Positions 1 through 8,889 of a DNA stretch of 64,000 nt are shown piece after piece. Each line of letters begins with the position of its first letter. Position 1 is the stretch's first letter. The DNA lies in the NCBI RefSeq assembly GCF_916618915.1, contig NZ_CAKAKE010000001.1:2525001-2589000 (forward strand), read 5' to 3'. The DNA is from Stenotrophomonas sp. Marseille-Q4652. GTDB taxonomy: Bacteria > Pseudomonadota > Gammaproteobacteria > Xanthomonadales > Xanthomonadaceae. The position numbers and the translations under genes are program-made. Under the pieces are notes generated by a model. The model saw only the letters and a list, made by a program, of their open reading frames with translations. It searched no databases and had not been told where the DNA came from.

Positions 1-990
1 CGCCTGCTGGAAGGCCTGCAGGCGCTGGACCGCGGCCACTGGCAGCGCGCCGAGCGCCTGCTGCTGGCCGCGGCCAAGCACCCGGAAACCGCATCGACCG
101 CCACCATCGCAGCGGTACGTGCCGCCGAGGCGCGGGGTGACCAGGCTGCCGCCAGCCAGCACCTGCTGCAGCTGGCCTCGATCGATGCCACCGACCACGC
201 CCTGCTCAGCGCCGAACGCTGGCTGGCCCAGCAGCGTCCGCTCGACGCGATCAACGCGCTGGACGTTGCCGCCGCGCAGCCGTTGCCGCCGCGCGGGGTG
301 CTGCTGCGTACCGAGGCCCTGGCCCAGGCCGGTCGCGCGGCCGAGGCCTACGGCCAGCTCGGCGCCCTGCGCCAGCAGCAGGTGCTACCGGCCGATGCGC
401 TGGCGGCGCTGGAAGTACGCCTGGCCGCGCAGGCGCTGGACGAGGCCGCCGACGTCAACGCGCTGGCCACGCAGTGGGAGGCCACGCCCAAGGCCCTGCG
501 CCTGAATCCGGTGGTGGTGTCGGCCTATGCCCGCCGCGCCGCGGAGCTGGGCTGGGAGGAACCGGCGATGCGCAGCCTGGAAACCGCACTGGACACGCGC
601 TGGGACGAGTCGCTGGTCAGGGTCTACGGTTCCCTGCCCGGCCAGCGCTGGGACGCACGCAGCGCCACCGCTGGACGCTGGCTGCAGGCGCAGCCGTCCA
701 GCATCAGCCTGCTGCTGACCTTGGCCCGGCTGGAACAGCAGCAGGGCAACTGGGCCCAGGCCGAGACCTATCTGCACCGTGCCGCTGCACAGGGTGCCGG
801 CGCCCCGGCCTGGGAAGCGCTGGGCGAGGGATATGCCGCCCGTGGCGAGGACACGCTGGCGCGCCAGTGCCTGCTCAACGCCCTGCGCGAGCGTCGCGGC
901 GAGCCGCCGCTGGTGCTGACCGAACACGCGCTGCACCCGCAGCTGCCCGAACAGCGCGATGAACACGGGCTGCCGCGACTGCACGACTGA
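1..990 (+). CDS. hemY: HemY family protein (5'-truncated by the window edge)
   Basis: The frame is open from the first base, so the N-terminus, including the membrane helices expected for HemY, lies outside the window; 329 residues remain. The visible part opens with LEGLQALDRGHWQRAERLLL, the typical start of the HemY soluble region, and continues as Ala/Leu-rich helical TPR-like repeats to the C-terminus (for example residues 240-300, with LARLEQQQGNWAQAETYL). HemY proteins are inner-membrane TPR proteins encoded with the uroporphyrinogen III pathway genes; their exact role in haem synthesis is unsettled. A strong intrinsic terminator follows the stop. The name rests on sequence resemblance of the N-terminal motif and repeats; hemC, hemD and hemX are not visible. 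Confidence 0.8.
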   Translation, partial: RLLEGLQALDRGHWQRAERLLLAAAKHPETASTATIAAVRAAEARGDQAAASQHLLQLASIDATDHALLSAERWLAQQRPLDAINALDVAAAQPLPPRGVLLRTEALAQAGRAAEAYGQLGALRQQQVLPADALAALEVRLAAQALDEAADVNALATQWEATPKALRLNPVVVSAYARRAAELGWEEPAMRSLETALDTRWDESLVRVYGSLPGQRWDARSATAGRWLQAQPSSISLLLTLARLEQQQGNWAQAETYLHRAAAQGAGAPAWEALGEGYAARGEDTLARQCLLNALRERRGEPPLVLTEHALHPQLPEQRDEHGLPRLHD

Positions 991-1011
991 TCCATCCAGG
1001 CCGGAAATGAA

Positions 1012-1045
1012 AAGGGCGCTTCCCTGCGGAAGCGCCCTTCTTTTT
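1012..1045. terminator. Intrinsic terminator between hemY and the thiolase
   Basis: A perfect 12-bp inverted repeat (AAGGGCGCTTCC at 1012-1023, complement at 1028-1039) with a 4-nt loop is followed on the + strand by CTTTTT. On the - strand the stem is followed by a weaker TTTTC run. It can therefore end hemY and probably also the convergent thiolase gene. Confidence 0.9.
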
Positions 1046-1080
1046 GCCGGTCAGCGGTAGCTGCCCGGTCAGCGACCGGC

Positions 1081-2361
1081 TCAGCGCTCGATGATCGCCA
1101 CCACGCCCATGCCGCCGGCGGTGCAGATCGAGACCAGCGCGCGGCCACCGCCGCGTTCGGCCAGCTGCTTGGCCGCAGTGGCGACCACGCGGCCGCCGGT
1201 GGCGGCGAACGGATGGCCGGCGGCCAGCGACGAACCGACCGGGTTGATCTTCGTCGGATCGATTGCGCCCAGCGGCGCGTCCAGGCCAAGGCGGTTGCGG
1301 CAGTAATCCTCGCTCTCCCACGCACGCAGGGTGCACAGCACCTGGGCGGCGAAGGCTTCGTGGATTTCGTAGATGTCGAAGTCCTGCAGGGTCAGGTTGT
1401 TGCGCTTGAGCATCTCGGCCACGGCCACGGTCGGGGCCATCAGCAGGCCTTCGCCATGCACGAAGTCCACCGCCGAGACGTGCGCATCGCGCAGGTAGGC
1501 CAGCGGCTCGTGGCCATGGGCACGGGCCCACTCCTCGCTGGCCAGCAGCACCGCCGAGGCGCCGTCGGTGAGCGGGGTCGAGTTGGCGGCGGTCAGGGTG
1601 CCGCGGCCGGAAACCTTGTCGAAGGCCGGCTTCAGCGTGGCCAGCTTCTCCAGCGAGGTGTCCGGACGCAGGATGTTGTCGCGCTCCACGCCGCGGAACG
1701 GCACCACCAGGTCGCTGAAGAAACCACGGTCATAGGCCGCGGCCAGCTTCTTGTGCGAGGACACCGCCCAGGCGTCCTGCTCCTGGCGGCTGATGTTCCA
1801 CTGCTTGGCCATGTCCTCGCAGTGATCACCCATGCTCTTGCCGGTGCGCGGCTCGGCCACGCCCGGGAACTCGGGCTTGAGCTCGCCCAACTTGAAGCCA
1901 CCCACCAGGGCCTTGAACTTGTCGCCGGTGGTCTTGGCACGATTGGCAGCCAGCAGGCGGGCGCGCAGCTTCTTGCCATAGACGATCGGCACGTCAGAGG
2001 TGGTGTCCGAACCGCCGCCGATGCCCGAGTCGATCTGGCCCAGGGCGATCTTGTTGGCCACGGTGATGATGGTGTCCAGCGAGGTGCCGCAGGCACGCTG
2101 CATGGTGATGCCCGGGGTCAGCGGCGACAGGCCCGAGGACAGCGCGGCCTCGCGGCCCAGGTTCCAGTCCGAGGGATGCTTGATCACCGCGCCCATCGCC
2201 ACTTCGCCCAGCTGCTGGCCGTGCAGGCCAAAGCGCTCGACCAGGGCACCCAGCGTGCGCACCGACATCCCGAGGTTGCCGACGTCGGAATAAGCGGTGT
2301 TCTGGCGGCAGAAGGGAATGCGGACGCCACCGAGGATGGCGACTGGACGAGCGCTGGGCAT
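1081..2361 (-). CDS. Acetyl-CoA C-acyltransferase (FadI-like thiolase)
   Basis: A 426-residue thiolase that cleaves or forms 3-ketoacyl-CoA, probably in fatty-acid beta-oxidation. The nucleophilic cysteine lies in QRACGTSLD near residue 91. The C-terminal catalytic set is visible as HEAFAAQ, GHPFAATGGR and CTAGGMG close to the end. The internal stretch GDHCEDMAKQWNISRQEQDA and the overall length fit the FadI/trifunctional-protein beta-subunit branch rather than short biosynthetic thiolases. The frame stays open far upstream, but the protein family begins at MPSARPVAILGG, so the ATG at 2361 was chosen. No fadJ/fadB partner adjoins it, so anaerobic versus aerobic assignment is open. Confidence 0.88.
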   Translation of the reverse strand: MPSARPVAILGGVRIPFCRQNTAYSDVGNLGMSVRTLGALVERFGLHGQQLGEVAMGAVIKHPSDWNLGREAALSSGLSPLTPGITMQRACGTSLDTIITVANKIALGQIDSGIGGGSDTTSDVPIVYGKKLRARLLAANRAKTTGDKFKALVGGFKLGELKPEFPGVAEPRTGKSMGDHCEDMAKQWNISRQEQDAWAVSSHKKLAAAYDRGFFSDLVVPFRGVERDNILRPDTSLEKLATLKPAFDKVSGRGTLTAANSTPLTDGASAVLLASEEWARAHGHEPLAYLRDAHVSAVDFVHGEGLLMAPTVAVAEMLKRNNLTLQDFDIYEIHEAFAAQVLCTLRAWESEDYCRNRLGLDAPLGAIDPTKINPVGSSLAAGHPFAATGGRVVATAAKQLAERGGGRALVSICTAGGMGVVAIIER

Positions 2362-2466
2362 GCGGATACCTGACAGGGAGGGAGGGGGCTGCAACGCTGC
2401 CTGCACACGGGGCAGGCATAATGTTGAAAGTGTAGCTTCCACCCAGTGATGGGCCAACAGAGAAAC

Positions 2467-3354
2467 ATGACCAATCCCCTTACCGGCATGCATGCCCTGG
2501 GCGTGCTCGCGCTGGAACTTGCCGGTGGCGCCTCCCCGCAACAGGCCGCGATGTCTTCCGAGCAGGCCGGCGAACTGGCCGAACGCATGGGCCGCGACCT
2601 GGCCAAGCTGGTGCCGCAGGTCGCCGGGATGGAACTGGTGTTCGCCGGTGCCCATTTCGATCCGGCCGAAGTGCTGCGCCCCGGCTGGCCGGTGCACCGT
2701 CGCCTGCTGGAACTGCAGCAGCGCGCGCCCGGCCGTGACCAGGGCCCGCGGCTGCTGGCCTTCGGTGCCGATGCGCAGGGCGAGATCCCGATGCCGCTGC
2801 AGGCCGATCCGGCGCTGACCGGCGGTTGCCTGCGCGTTCTGCCGTTCGCGCTGGTCGGCAACGATCCGCAGCAGGTGCAGGACGCGGCCACCGCACTGGA
2901 AGACGTGCTGCTGGCGCAGGGCATGGCCGAGGCCGATACCGCCCTGCTCGCCCAGCGCGCGCTCGGCGCGCAGATCGAACACGCACGCTACCTGACCCTG
3001 CACGACCTGGTGGCGATGATGTCGATGCAGTACGACAACCAGGGCCTGGCCGCGCTGTGGCCGCTGCTGGAAGCGGCGATGCTGCAGCCCGAGGCCGAGG
3101 AATGGCTGCAGGACGGCCCCGAGCCGCTGCTGCGCTATGCCAATGGCGAGGTGCGCATGGCCCTGTTCGATCCGGCCGGCTGGTGCGCCTACTACGCCCA
3201 CGACGCTGGCGAATGCGAGCGCCTGCAGCGGGTGTACGAGCAGTACCTGATGCGCCAGCGGCAGATGGCCGCGGTGCTCGAGGCCCACGGCCTGGACGTG
3301 CTGTACGTGCACGTGCACGCCGGCCAGGACGCACGCCAGCTGCTGGCCAGCTGA
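2467..3354 (+). CDS. Conserved protein of unknown function
   Basis: A 295-residue soluble protein with no signal peptide or membrane helix that I can see. It is rich in Ala, Leu and Gln and predicted largely helical (long amphipathic stretches such as DTALLAQRALGAQIEHARYL). I recognise no catalytic motif and assign no function. The ATG at 2467 was preferred over GTG 2446 and ATG 2449 because it lies 5 nt after an A/G-rich CAGAGAAAC tract. It is divergent from the thiolase gene, with about 105 bp of shared upstream DNA, and is followed by a 10-bp perfect hairpin. Codon use matches its neighbours, so the gene looks native and real. Confidence 0.7.
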   Translation: MTNPLTGMHALGVLALELAGGASPQQAAMSSEQAGELAERMGRDLAKLVPQVAGMELVFAGAHFDPAEVLRPGWPVHRRLLELQQRAPGRDQGPRLLAFGADAQGEIPMPLQADPALTGGCLRVLPFALVGNDPQQVQDAATALEDVLLAQGMAEADTALLAQRALGAQIEHARYLTLHDLVAMMSMQYDNQGLAALWPLLEAAMLQPEAEEWLQDGPEPLLRYANGEVRMALFDPAGWCAYYAHDAGECERLQRVYEQYLMRQRQMAAVLEAHGLDVLYVHVHAGQDARQLLAS

Positions 3355-3364
3355 GGCCTGTCAC

Positions 3365-3389
3365 TGCAGCGGCGTGCATCGCCGCTGCA
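3365..3389 (+). terminator. Hairpin downstream of the unknown gene
   Basis: TGCAGCGGCG and its exact complement flank a 5-nt loop 10 nt after the stop codon at 3354. There is no T-run, so termination is plausible but not certain; it may instead protect the 3' end. Confidence 0.45.
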
Positions 3390-3434
3390 CACCCGCGGCG
3401 CCACACTGCAGGCAGGTCACTGCCGGAGCGCCGC

Positions 3435-3860
3435 ATGCACACCCCCGCCCCTACCCTGCACGGGATACTGGAAACCGCGCTGTACGTGGCCGACCTGGAC
3501 ACCTCGCGCCGCTTCTACCGCGATGTGCTCGGCCTGGAGCCGATGCACGACGACGCGCGCCTGTCTGCCTATGCGCTGGCCCCGGCCCAGGTGCTGCTGC
3601 TGTTCGAACGGGGCAGTACCGGGGAAACCGTGCGGATGCGGTCCGGCACGATTCCTCCGCACGGGGGCGATGGCGAGCAGCACCTGGCCTTTGCCATCGC
3701 CAGCGATGCGCTGGACGCGTGGGAACGGCATCTGGCCGACCTCGGCATCAGCATCGAAGGCCGCACCGACTGGCCCGCCGGTGGCCACAGCATCTATTTC
3801 CGCGACCCGGACCGGCACCTGCTGGAGCTGGCCACGCCCGGGTTGTGGCGCAACTACTGA
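3435..3860 (+). CDS. VOC-family (glyoxalase/bleomycin-resistance fold) protein
   Basis: A 141-residue single-domain member of the vicinal-oxygen-chelate superfamily. It shows both beta-alpha-beta-beta-beta modules. The first begins ILETALYVADLDTSRRFYRD with LGLEP following. The second carries the GEQHLAFAI histidine and the closing GGHSIYFRDPDRHLLELA with its glutamate, which are the usual metal ligands. Substrate cannot be told from sequence; glyoxalase I, dioxygenase or resistance functions are all found in this fold. The ATG at 3435 was chosen because the domain starts about 10 residues later and the upstream frame is not protein-like. It is convergent with the sodC pair across a hairpin. 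Confidence 0.85.
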   Translation: MHTPAPTLHGILETALYVADLDTSRRFYRDVLGLEPMHDDARLSAYALAPAQVLLLFERGSTGETVRMRSGTIPPHGGDGEQHLAFAIASDALDAWERHLADLGISIEGRTDWPAGGHSIYFRDPDRHLLELATPGLWRNY

Positions 3861-3862
3861 AA

Positions 3863-3892
3863 CCCGGCGGCGGCGATGTGGCCGCCGCCGGG
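3863..3892. terminator. Bidirectional hairpin between VOC gene and sodC
   Basis: A 12-bp perfect inverted repeat (CCCGGCGGCGGC / GCCGCCGCCGGG) with a 6-nt loop separates two converging genes. It begins 3 nt after the VOC stop and ends 8 nt before the sodC stop. No T-run follows on either strand. Confidence 0.55.
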
Positions 3893-3899
3893 ACCGTGC

Positions 3900-4523
3900 T
3901 TACTGCGCAGCCTCGATCACCGCACAGGCCAGGCGCGCACCGGCGTTGCCGGTCGGCTGGGTGGTGTAGTCGTCCGGATCGGCGTGGACGATCAGGCCGC
4001 GGCCGATGATGTCGGCACCGTCGCCCTGGCCGATGTTGACGCTGGGCGAAACCGGACCATGCACGCGGGCATTGCCGTCGGCATCGGCCACGATGTTGGG
4101 CATGTCACCCCCGTGGTGGACCTCGCCGGTCACCGAACCGTGGTCGCGGCTGGCCGGGTTGAAGTGGCCACCGGCGCTGCTGCCGTCCGGCGCACTGCAG
4201 TCGCCCTTCTCGTGGATGTGGAAGCCGTGCTCGCTGCGCGGCGCCAGGCCGCTGACCTGGCCCATCGCGTGCAGCTTGCCGTCCACCTGCATGAACTCGA
4301 TCGTGCCCTGCACCTGGCTGTCCTTGGTCGGCTGCAGCGTGGCACGGGCCAGCACCTGGCCCTGGCCGGCGTCATGGCTGGCGTGTTCGTCGCCGGCCGG
4401 CTGGGTATCGGCGGTGGCCGGCGCGGTGACCGGGGCTTGTTCGACCGCGGCGTTGTCCTGCGAGCCGCACGCGGCCAGGCCAAGCACGCACATGGCAATC
4501 AGGGGAGTAAGGGTCAGGCGCAT
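3900..4523 (-). CDS. sodC: Periplasmic Cu/Zn superoxide dismutase, lipoprotein
   Basis: A 207-residue enzyme that dismutates superoxide outside the cytoplasm. The signal peptide ends in the lipobox LGLAAC (Cys19). All metal ligands are in place: His102, His104, His120 and His180 for copper, and His120, His128, His137 and Asp140 for zinc. Cys109 and Cys200 can form the conserved disulfide. A His-containing linker, GDEHASHDAGQ at residues 44-54, precedes the catalytic domain and could bind metal. The ATG at 4523 starts a good signal peptide and has an AAGGAGACACC-type ribosome site upstream. It follows a second sodC by 29 bp in the same direction, so the two are probably co-transcribed. Confidence 0.93.
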   Translation of the reverse strand: MRLTLTPLIAMCVLGLAACGSQDNAAVEQAPVTAPATADTQPAGDEHASHDAGQGQVLARATLQPTKDSQVQGTIEFMQVDGKLHAMGQVSGLAPRSEHGFHIHEKGDCSAPDGSSAGGHFNPASRDHGSVTGEVHHGGDMPNIVADADGNARVHGPVSPSVNIGQGDGADIIGRGLIVHADPDDYTTQPTGNAGARLACAVIEAAQ

Positions 4524-4552
4524 GGTGTCTCCTTGGTTGGGTCGGGCGGGTT

Positions 4553-5125
4553 TCAACGGGTAACGCGGATCACGCCGCATGCCACGCGGGCACCGGCGTT
4601 GCCGGCCGGCTGGCTGCGGTAGTCGTCGGGTCGGGCATGCACCACCAGCGCCTTGCCGGCAACGTCATTGGCCGCACCGCCGCCGAGCGTCACCTGGCGC
4701 AGCAGCACGTCGACCTGGGCCACGCCCTCGTGGTCGGCCTGCAGGTTGTCCATGTCGCCGGCATGGTGGTCACCATTGCCGGCGCGGCCGTGTGGCGCGC
4801 CGGTGGGGTTGAAGTGGCCGCCGGCGCTGCTGGCATCGACCGCGCTGCAGTCGCCGCGCTCGTGCACGTGGAAGGCCGCGACCTGGCGCGGCGCCAGCCC
4901 GCCGATGACGCCGGTGATGCGCACGCCACCGGGCGCCGGCACCAGGGCCAGTCGCCCGCTGACCAGGCTGGCCGAGGCCGGGGCGAGGTTGGCCTCGGCC
5001 TGCTGCGCAGTGCTGACCGTGACCGGGGCGGGCGGCGGCGGCGGTGCCGGGGGCGGTGCGGAACTGCACGCGGCCAGGACCAGGGAAAGCGGCAGCAGGG
5101 GCACGAAGGCAGGCAGGCGTTGCAT
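4553..5125 (-). CDS. Second Cu/Zn superoxide dismutase, Pro-rich lipoprotein
   Basis: A 190-residue paralogue of the downstream sodC. The lipobox is VLAAC (Cys20), followed by a Pro/Ala tether at about residues 22-36. The ligands His86, His88, His104, His112, His121, Asp124 and His163 and the Cys93-Cys183 pair are all present, so it should be active. The two catalytic domains diverge clearly outside the ligands, pointing to an old duplication. ATG 5125 was preferred over GTG 5131 because GAGGAG lies 5 nt before the ATG and overlaps the GTG. It is first in the two-gene unit. Differences in linker length may set different reach from the membrane; that is inference. Confidence 0.88.
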   Translation of the reverse strand: MQRLPAFVPLLPLSLVLAACSSAPPPAPPPPPAPVTVSTAQQAEANLAPASASLVSGRLALVPAPGGVRITGVIGGLAPRQVAAFHVHERGDCSAVDASSAGGHFNPTGAPHGRAGNGDHHAGDMDNLQADHEGVAQVDVLLRQVTLGGGAANDVAGKALVVHARPDDYRSQPAGNAGARVACGVIRVTR

Positions 5126-5179
5126 GTTCACTCCTCGGGTTGCATCGCGGCCGCGCTCCGGGCGCAGCCTGTCATATCG

Positions 5180-5203
5180 AAAATCCTGGCCGCTGGCGGC
5201 CAG
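5180..5203 (-). terminator. Probable terminator of ntrBC
   Basis: Read leftward, CTGGCCGC and its complement with a 2-nt centre form a hairpin about 45 nt after the ntrC stop, followed by GATTTTCGA. The four-T run is short but correctly placed. Confidence 0.5.
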
Positions 5204-5248
5204 CTGTCGGCCACGCTAGCGGCGGGCCGGTTCACGGGCCATGAAAGC

Positions 5249-6687
<1,439 letters not shown>

Positions 6688-6691
<4 letters not shown>

Positions 6692-7743
6692 GGGTTGGCT
6701 CCGGTATCGGGCTCGGCGGCGGGCATCGGCAGCAGCACGGTGAAGACGGTATGGCCCGGGCGCGAGCGGTAGCTGAGGTGGCCACGGTGTTCGCGCGCGA
6801 CCTGCTGGGCCAGGGCCAGGCCCAGCCCGGTGCCTTCGGCGCGGCCGCTGACCAGCGGCAGGAACAGGTGCTCGGCCAGTTCCTCGGGCACGCCGCGACC
6901 GTCGTCGACGATCTCTAGCCGCAGCGCCAGGGTGTGGATGTGCTCGGCGATGCGGGCGCCGTGCTCGACCCGGGTACGCAGCGTCACTGTGGTCGCGCCG
7001 GCCTGGATGGCATTGCTGACCAGGTTCCACGCGGCCTGGGTGAGGCGGTCGCTGTCGCCGGGGAACTCAGGGATGCTGGGGTCGTAGTCGCGCTGCAGCC
7101 GCACCGACCAGCCGGCCTCGTTCTCGGCCAGGCGCAGCACCCGCTCGAGCACGGCGTGGATGTTGAGCGGTGCATGCGGGCGCGCCGGGGCCGGCGACAG
7201 CAACTGGTCCAGCAGGGTGTTCAGGCGCTGGATCTCCGAGCCGATCAGCTCGATCAGCTCGCGCTCGTCGGCATCGCGGCCGTGCGCGCGCCGCGCCAGC
7301 AGTTGCGCCGCGCCCTTGAGGCCGGCCAGCGGATTGCGCAGTTCATGGGCCAGGCCCTTGAGCGCGGCGCTCAGCGCACCGGGCAGGGCGAGCGCCGGGT
7401 CCGAAACCTCGAACTCGTCGGTCGGATAGGCCTCCAGCAGCCAGCGGCCATCGTCCAGCCGGCTCAGCCAGCCCTCGGCAAAGCGCGGTGACTCGCCCGG
7501 CAGGGCCATCGCCAGCCGGTGCAGGCGCAGCACGTCCAGCTCATCGCGGGCCAGGAAGCGGGCCAAAGCCTCGCCCTGGGACTCCAGCGCGGCCAGCGGC
7601 TGGCCAAGCAGGCGCCGCCGGCTCACGCCCAGCCAGCGCGCGAACGCGGGATTGGTGCCTTCGATGCGGCCCTGGGCATCGGCCCAGGCCACGGGGGTGC
7701 CCAGCAGTTCCAGCGAAGGGGCTTCGGCAGGCGTCGACGTCAT
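6688..7743 (-). CDS. ntrB: Nitrogen regulation sensor kinase NtrB (NR(II))
   Basis: A 351-residue cytosolic histidine kinase with no membrane helices. A PAS domain spans about residues 10-110. The phospho-acceptor is in GLAHELRNPLAGLKGAAQLL near residue 135. The catalytic part has the N-box region NLVSNAIQAGA, then VDDGRGVPEE and GTGLGLALAQ. It phosphorylates NtrC under nitrogen limitation and is switched to phosphatase mode by PII protein; a PII gene (glnK) lies 4 kb away. The gene begins only 39 bp after the amidase gene in the same direction, and an NtrC-like palindrome abuts its start codon, suggesting autoregulation. Confidence 0.94.
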
Positions 7744-7760
7744 TGCACCAATTTAGTGCA
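7744..7760 (-). promoter_or_regulatory. NtrC-binding-site-like palindrome at the ntrB start
   Basis: TGCACCAATTTAGTGCA matches the 17-bp NtrC consensus (TGCACC-N5-GGTGCA) with one mismatch in the conserved arms and directly abuts the ntrB ATG. In enteric bacteria NtrC represses its own operon from comparable sites; repression by roadblock or occlusion here is inference. Confidence 0.65.
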
Positions 7761-7782
7761 AAACAGCGGAAAAGCCTCGGTT

Positions 7783-8532
7783 TCAGCCGCGTCGCTGCAG
7801 CAGCAGCGAGTGCAGGATGCGCGCGTCCTCGGCATCGAGTTCGGCTGGCAGGCTGTCACTGCCGCGGAACCGGCGATGGAAGGCGCGGACCGCGGCGGCC
7901 GGATCGGCCATCGGATACCCCAGCGCCTGCAGTCCCAGCCACGCATCGAAACCATCCGGCGCCGGGCCGTGGGCCGGGTCCGGCCACTCGCCGAAGCCGG
8001 CCTCGGCCAGCTGCTGCCACGGGAAGAAGCGGCTGGGGTCCTGCTTGCGGGTCGGCGCCAGGTCGGCGTGACCGATCACCTGCCGGCGCGGAATGCCCAG
8101 GCGCGTGCACAGCTCATCAAGCAGCCGCACCAGGGCGTCGATCTGCGCCGGCGCGAACGGGCTGTCGCCATCGTTGTCGATCTCGATGCCGATCGAGGCC
8201 GAGTTGAGGTCGGTGATCGCACCCCAGCTGCCGGGACCGGCATGCCAGGCGCGGCGGCCATCGGCCACCAGCTGGTAGAGGTCGCCATCGCGGCCGACCA
8301 GGTAGTGCGAGCTGACCTTGCCGCCGGAGTTGGCGCTGCGCAGCGTGTCCAGGCTTTCCTGCACCGAATCCTGGTCGGTGTGGTGCAGCACGATCAGCAC
8401 GGGCTGGCGCGCGTTGTGGTTGGGCGACGGCACCCACTGCGCGAGCGGGTTGCGCTCGCTGCGCGGCGTGCTGGAACAGGCGGCCAGCGCCAGTACTGCA
8501 AGCGCGAGGGGCAGGAAACGATGCGGGGTCAT
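7783..8532 (-). CDS. N-acetylmuramoyl-L-alanine amidase lipoprotein (AmpD/AmiD type)
   Basis: A 249-residue peptidoglycan amidase that removes stem peptides from muramic acid. The signal peptide ends in the lipobox ALAAC (Cys19). The Amidase_2 zinc site is recognisable: VLHHTD supplies the first His, SIGIEI surrounds the catalytic Glu, and GHADLAPTRKQDP supplies the second His and the Asp/Lys region. The lipobox points to an outer-membrane AmiD-like enzyme rather than cytosolic AmpD. It is the last gene of a three-gene unit after mltA and a small secreted protein, so lytic transglycosylase and amidase would act on the same wall material. Confidence 0.88.
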   Translation of the reverse strand: MTPHRFLPLALAVLALAACSSTPRSERNPLAQWVPSPNHNARQPVLIVLHHTDQDSVQESLDTLRSANSGGKVSSHYLVGRDGDLYQLVADGRRAWHAGPGSWGAITDLNSASIGIEIDNDGDSPFAPAQIDALVRLLDELCTRLGIPRRQVIGHADLAPTRKQDPSRFFPWQQLAEAGFGEWPDPAHGPAPDGFDAWLGLQALGYPMADPAAAVRAFHRRFRGSDSLPAELDAEDARILHSLLLQRRG

Positions 8533-8541
8533 GGTCCGATT

Positions 8542-8889
8542 CTACGTGCCGTCGCCGGTTGGTAACGATGCGTCGTTGGCCTCGACCGCGCCGGCATCGC
8601 CGCAGGCGCGTTGTACCCGCGCGTCCCAGAAGCGCCTGAGCTTTTCCGGATCATCCAGCGCGGAGCCGGTGTTGCGGCGGCCGTTGGCCTTGTCATGGGC
8701 CAGCCCGGCCAGGCGTGCTTCGCGGGAGGCTTTCGTCATCTCGCAGTAGTCCGCATCACGGACCTGCTCGCTCCCGGGCATCCACGCCCGCACGGGCGCC
8801 GATGCGGCGGTATCGGTGGTGATGGCCTGCGCGAGCGCGGGACCGACGAACGCCAGGGCGGCGCATATCAAGGCCTGGCGCGGGGTCAT
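8542..8889 (-). CDS. Small secreted protein of unknown function
   Basis: A 115-residue protein with a clear signal peptide (ALICAALAFVGPALAQA, cleavage expected after AQA near residue 22). The mature part is short and charged, with two cysteines (DYCEMTKASREARLAG and VQRACGD) that could form one disulfide, and no motif that I recognise. The start codon overlaps the mltA stop by 4 nt and the stop lies 9 nt before the amidase ATG, so it is translated within the cell-wall operon. A periplasmic role in wall turnover is suggested by position only. Confidence 0.75.
   Translation of the reverse strand: MTPRQALICAALAFVGPALAQAITTDTAASAPVRAWMPGSEQVRDADYCEMTKASREARLAGLAHDKANGRRNTGSALDDPEKLRRFWDARVQRACGDAGAVEANDASLPTGDGT

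Noticed and set aside
2362..3318. N-terminal extension of the thiolase (frame open to 3318)
   Set aside because: The family begins at MPSARPVAILGG, and the extension overlaps a well-formed gene on the other strand.
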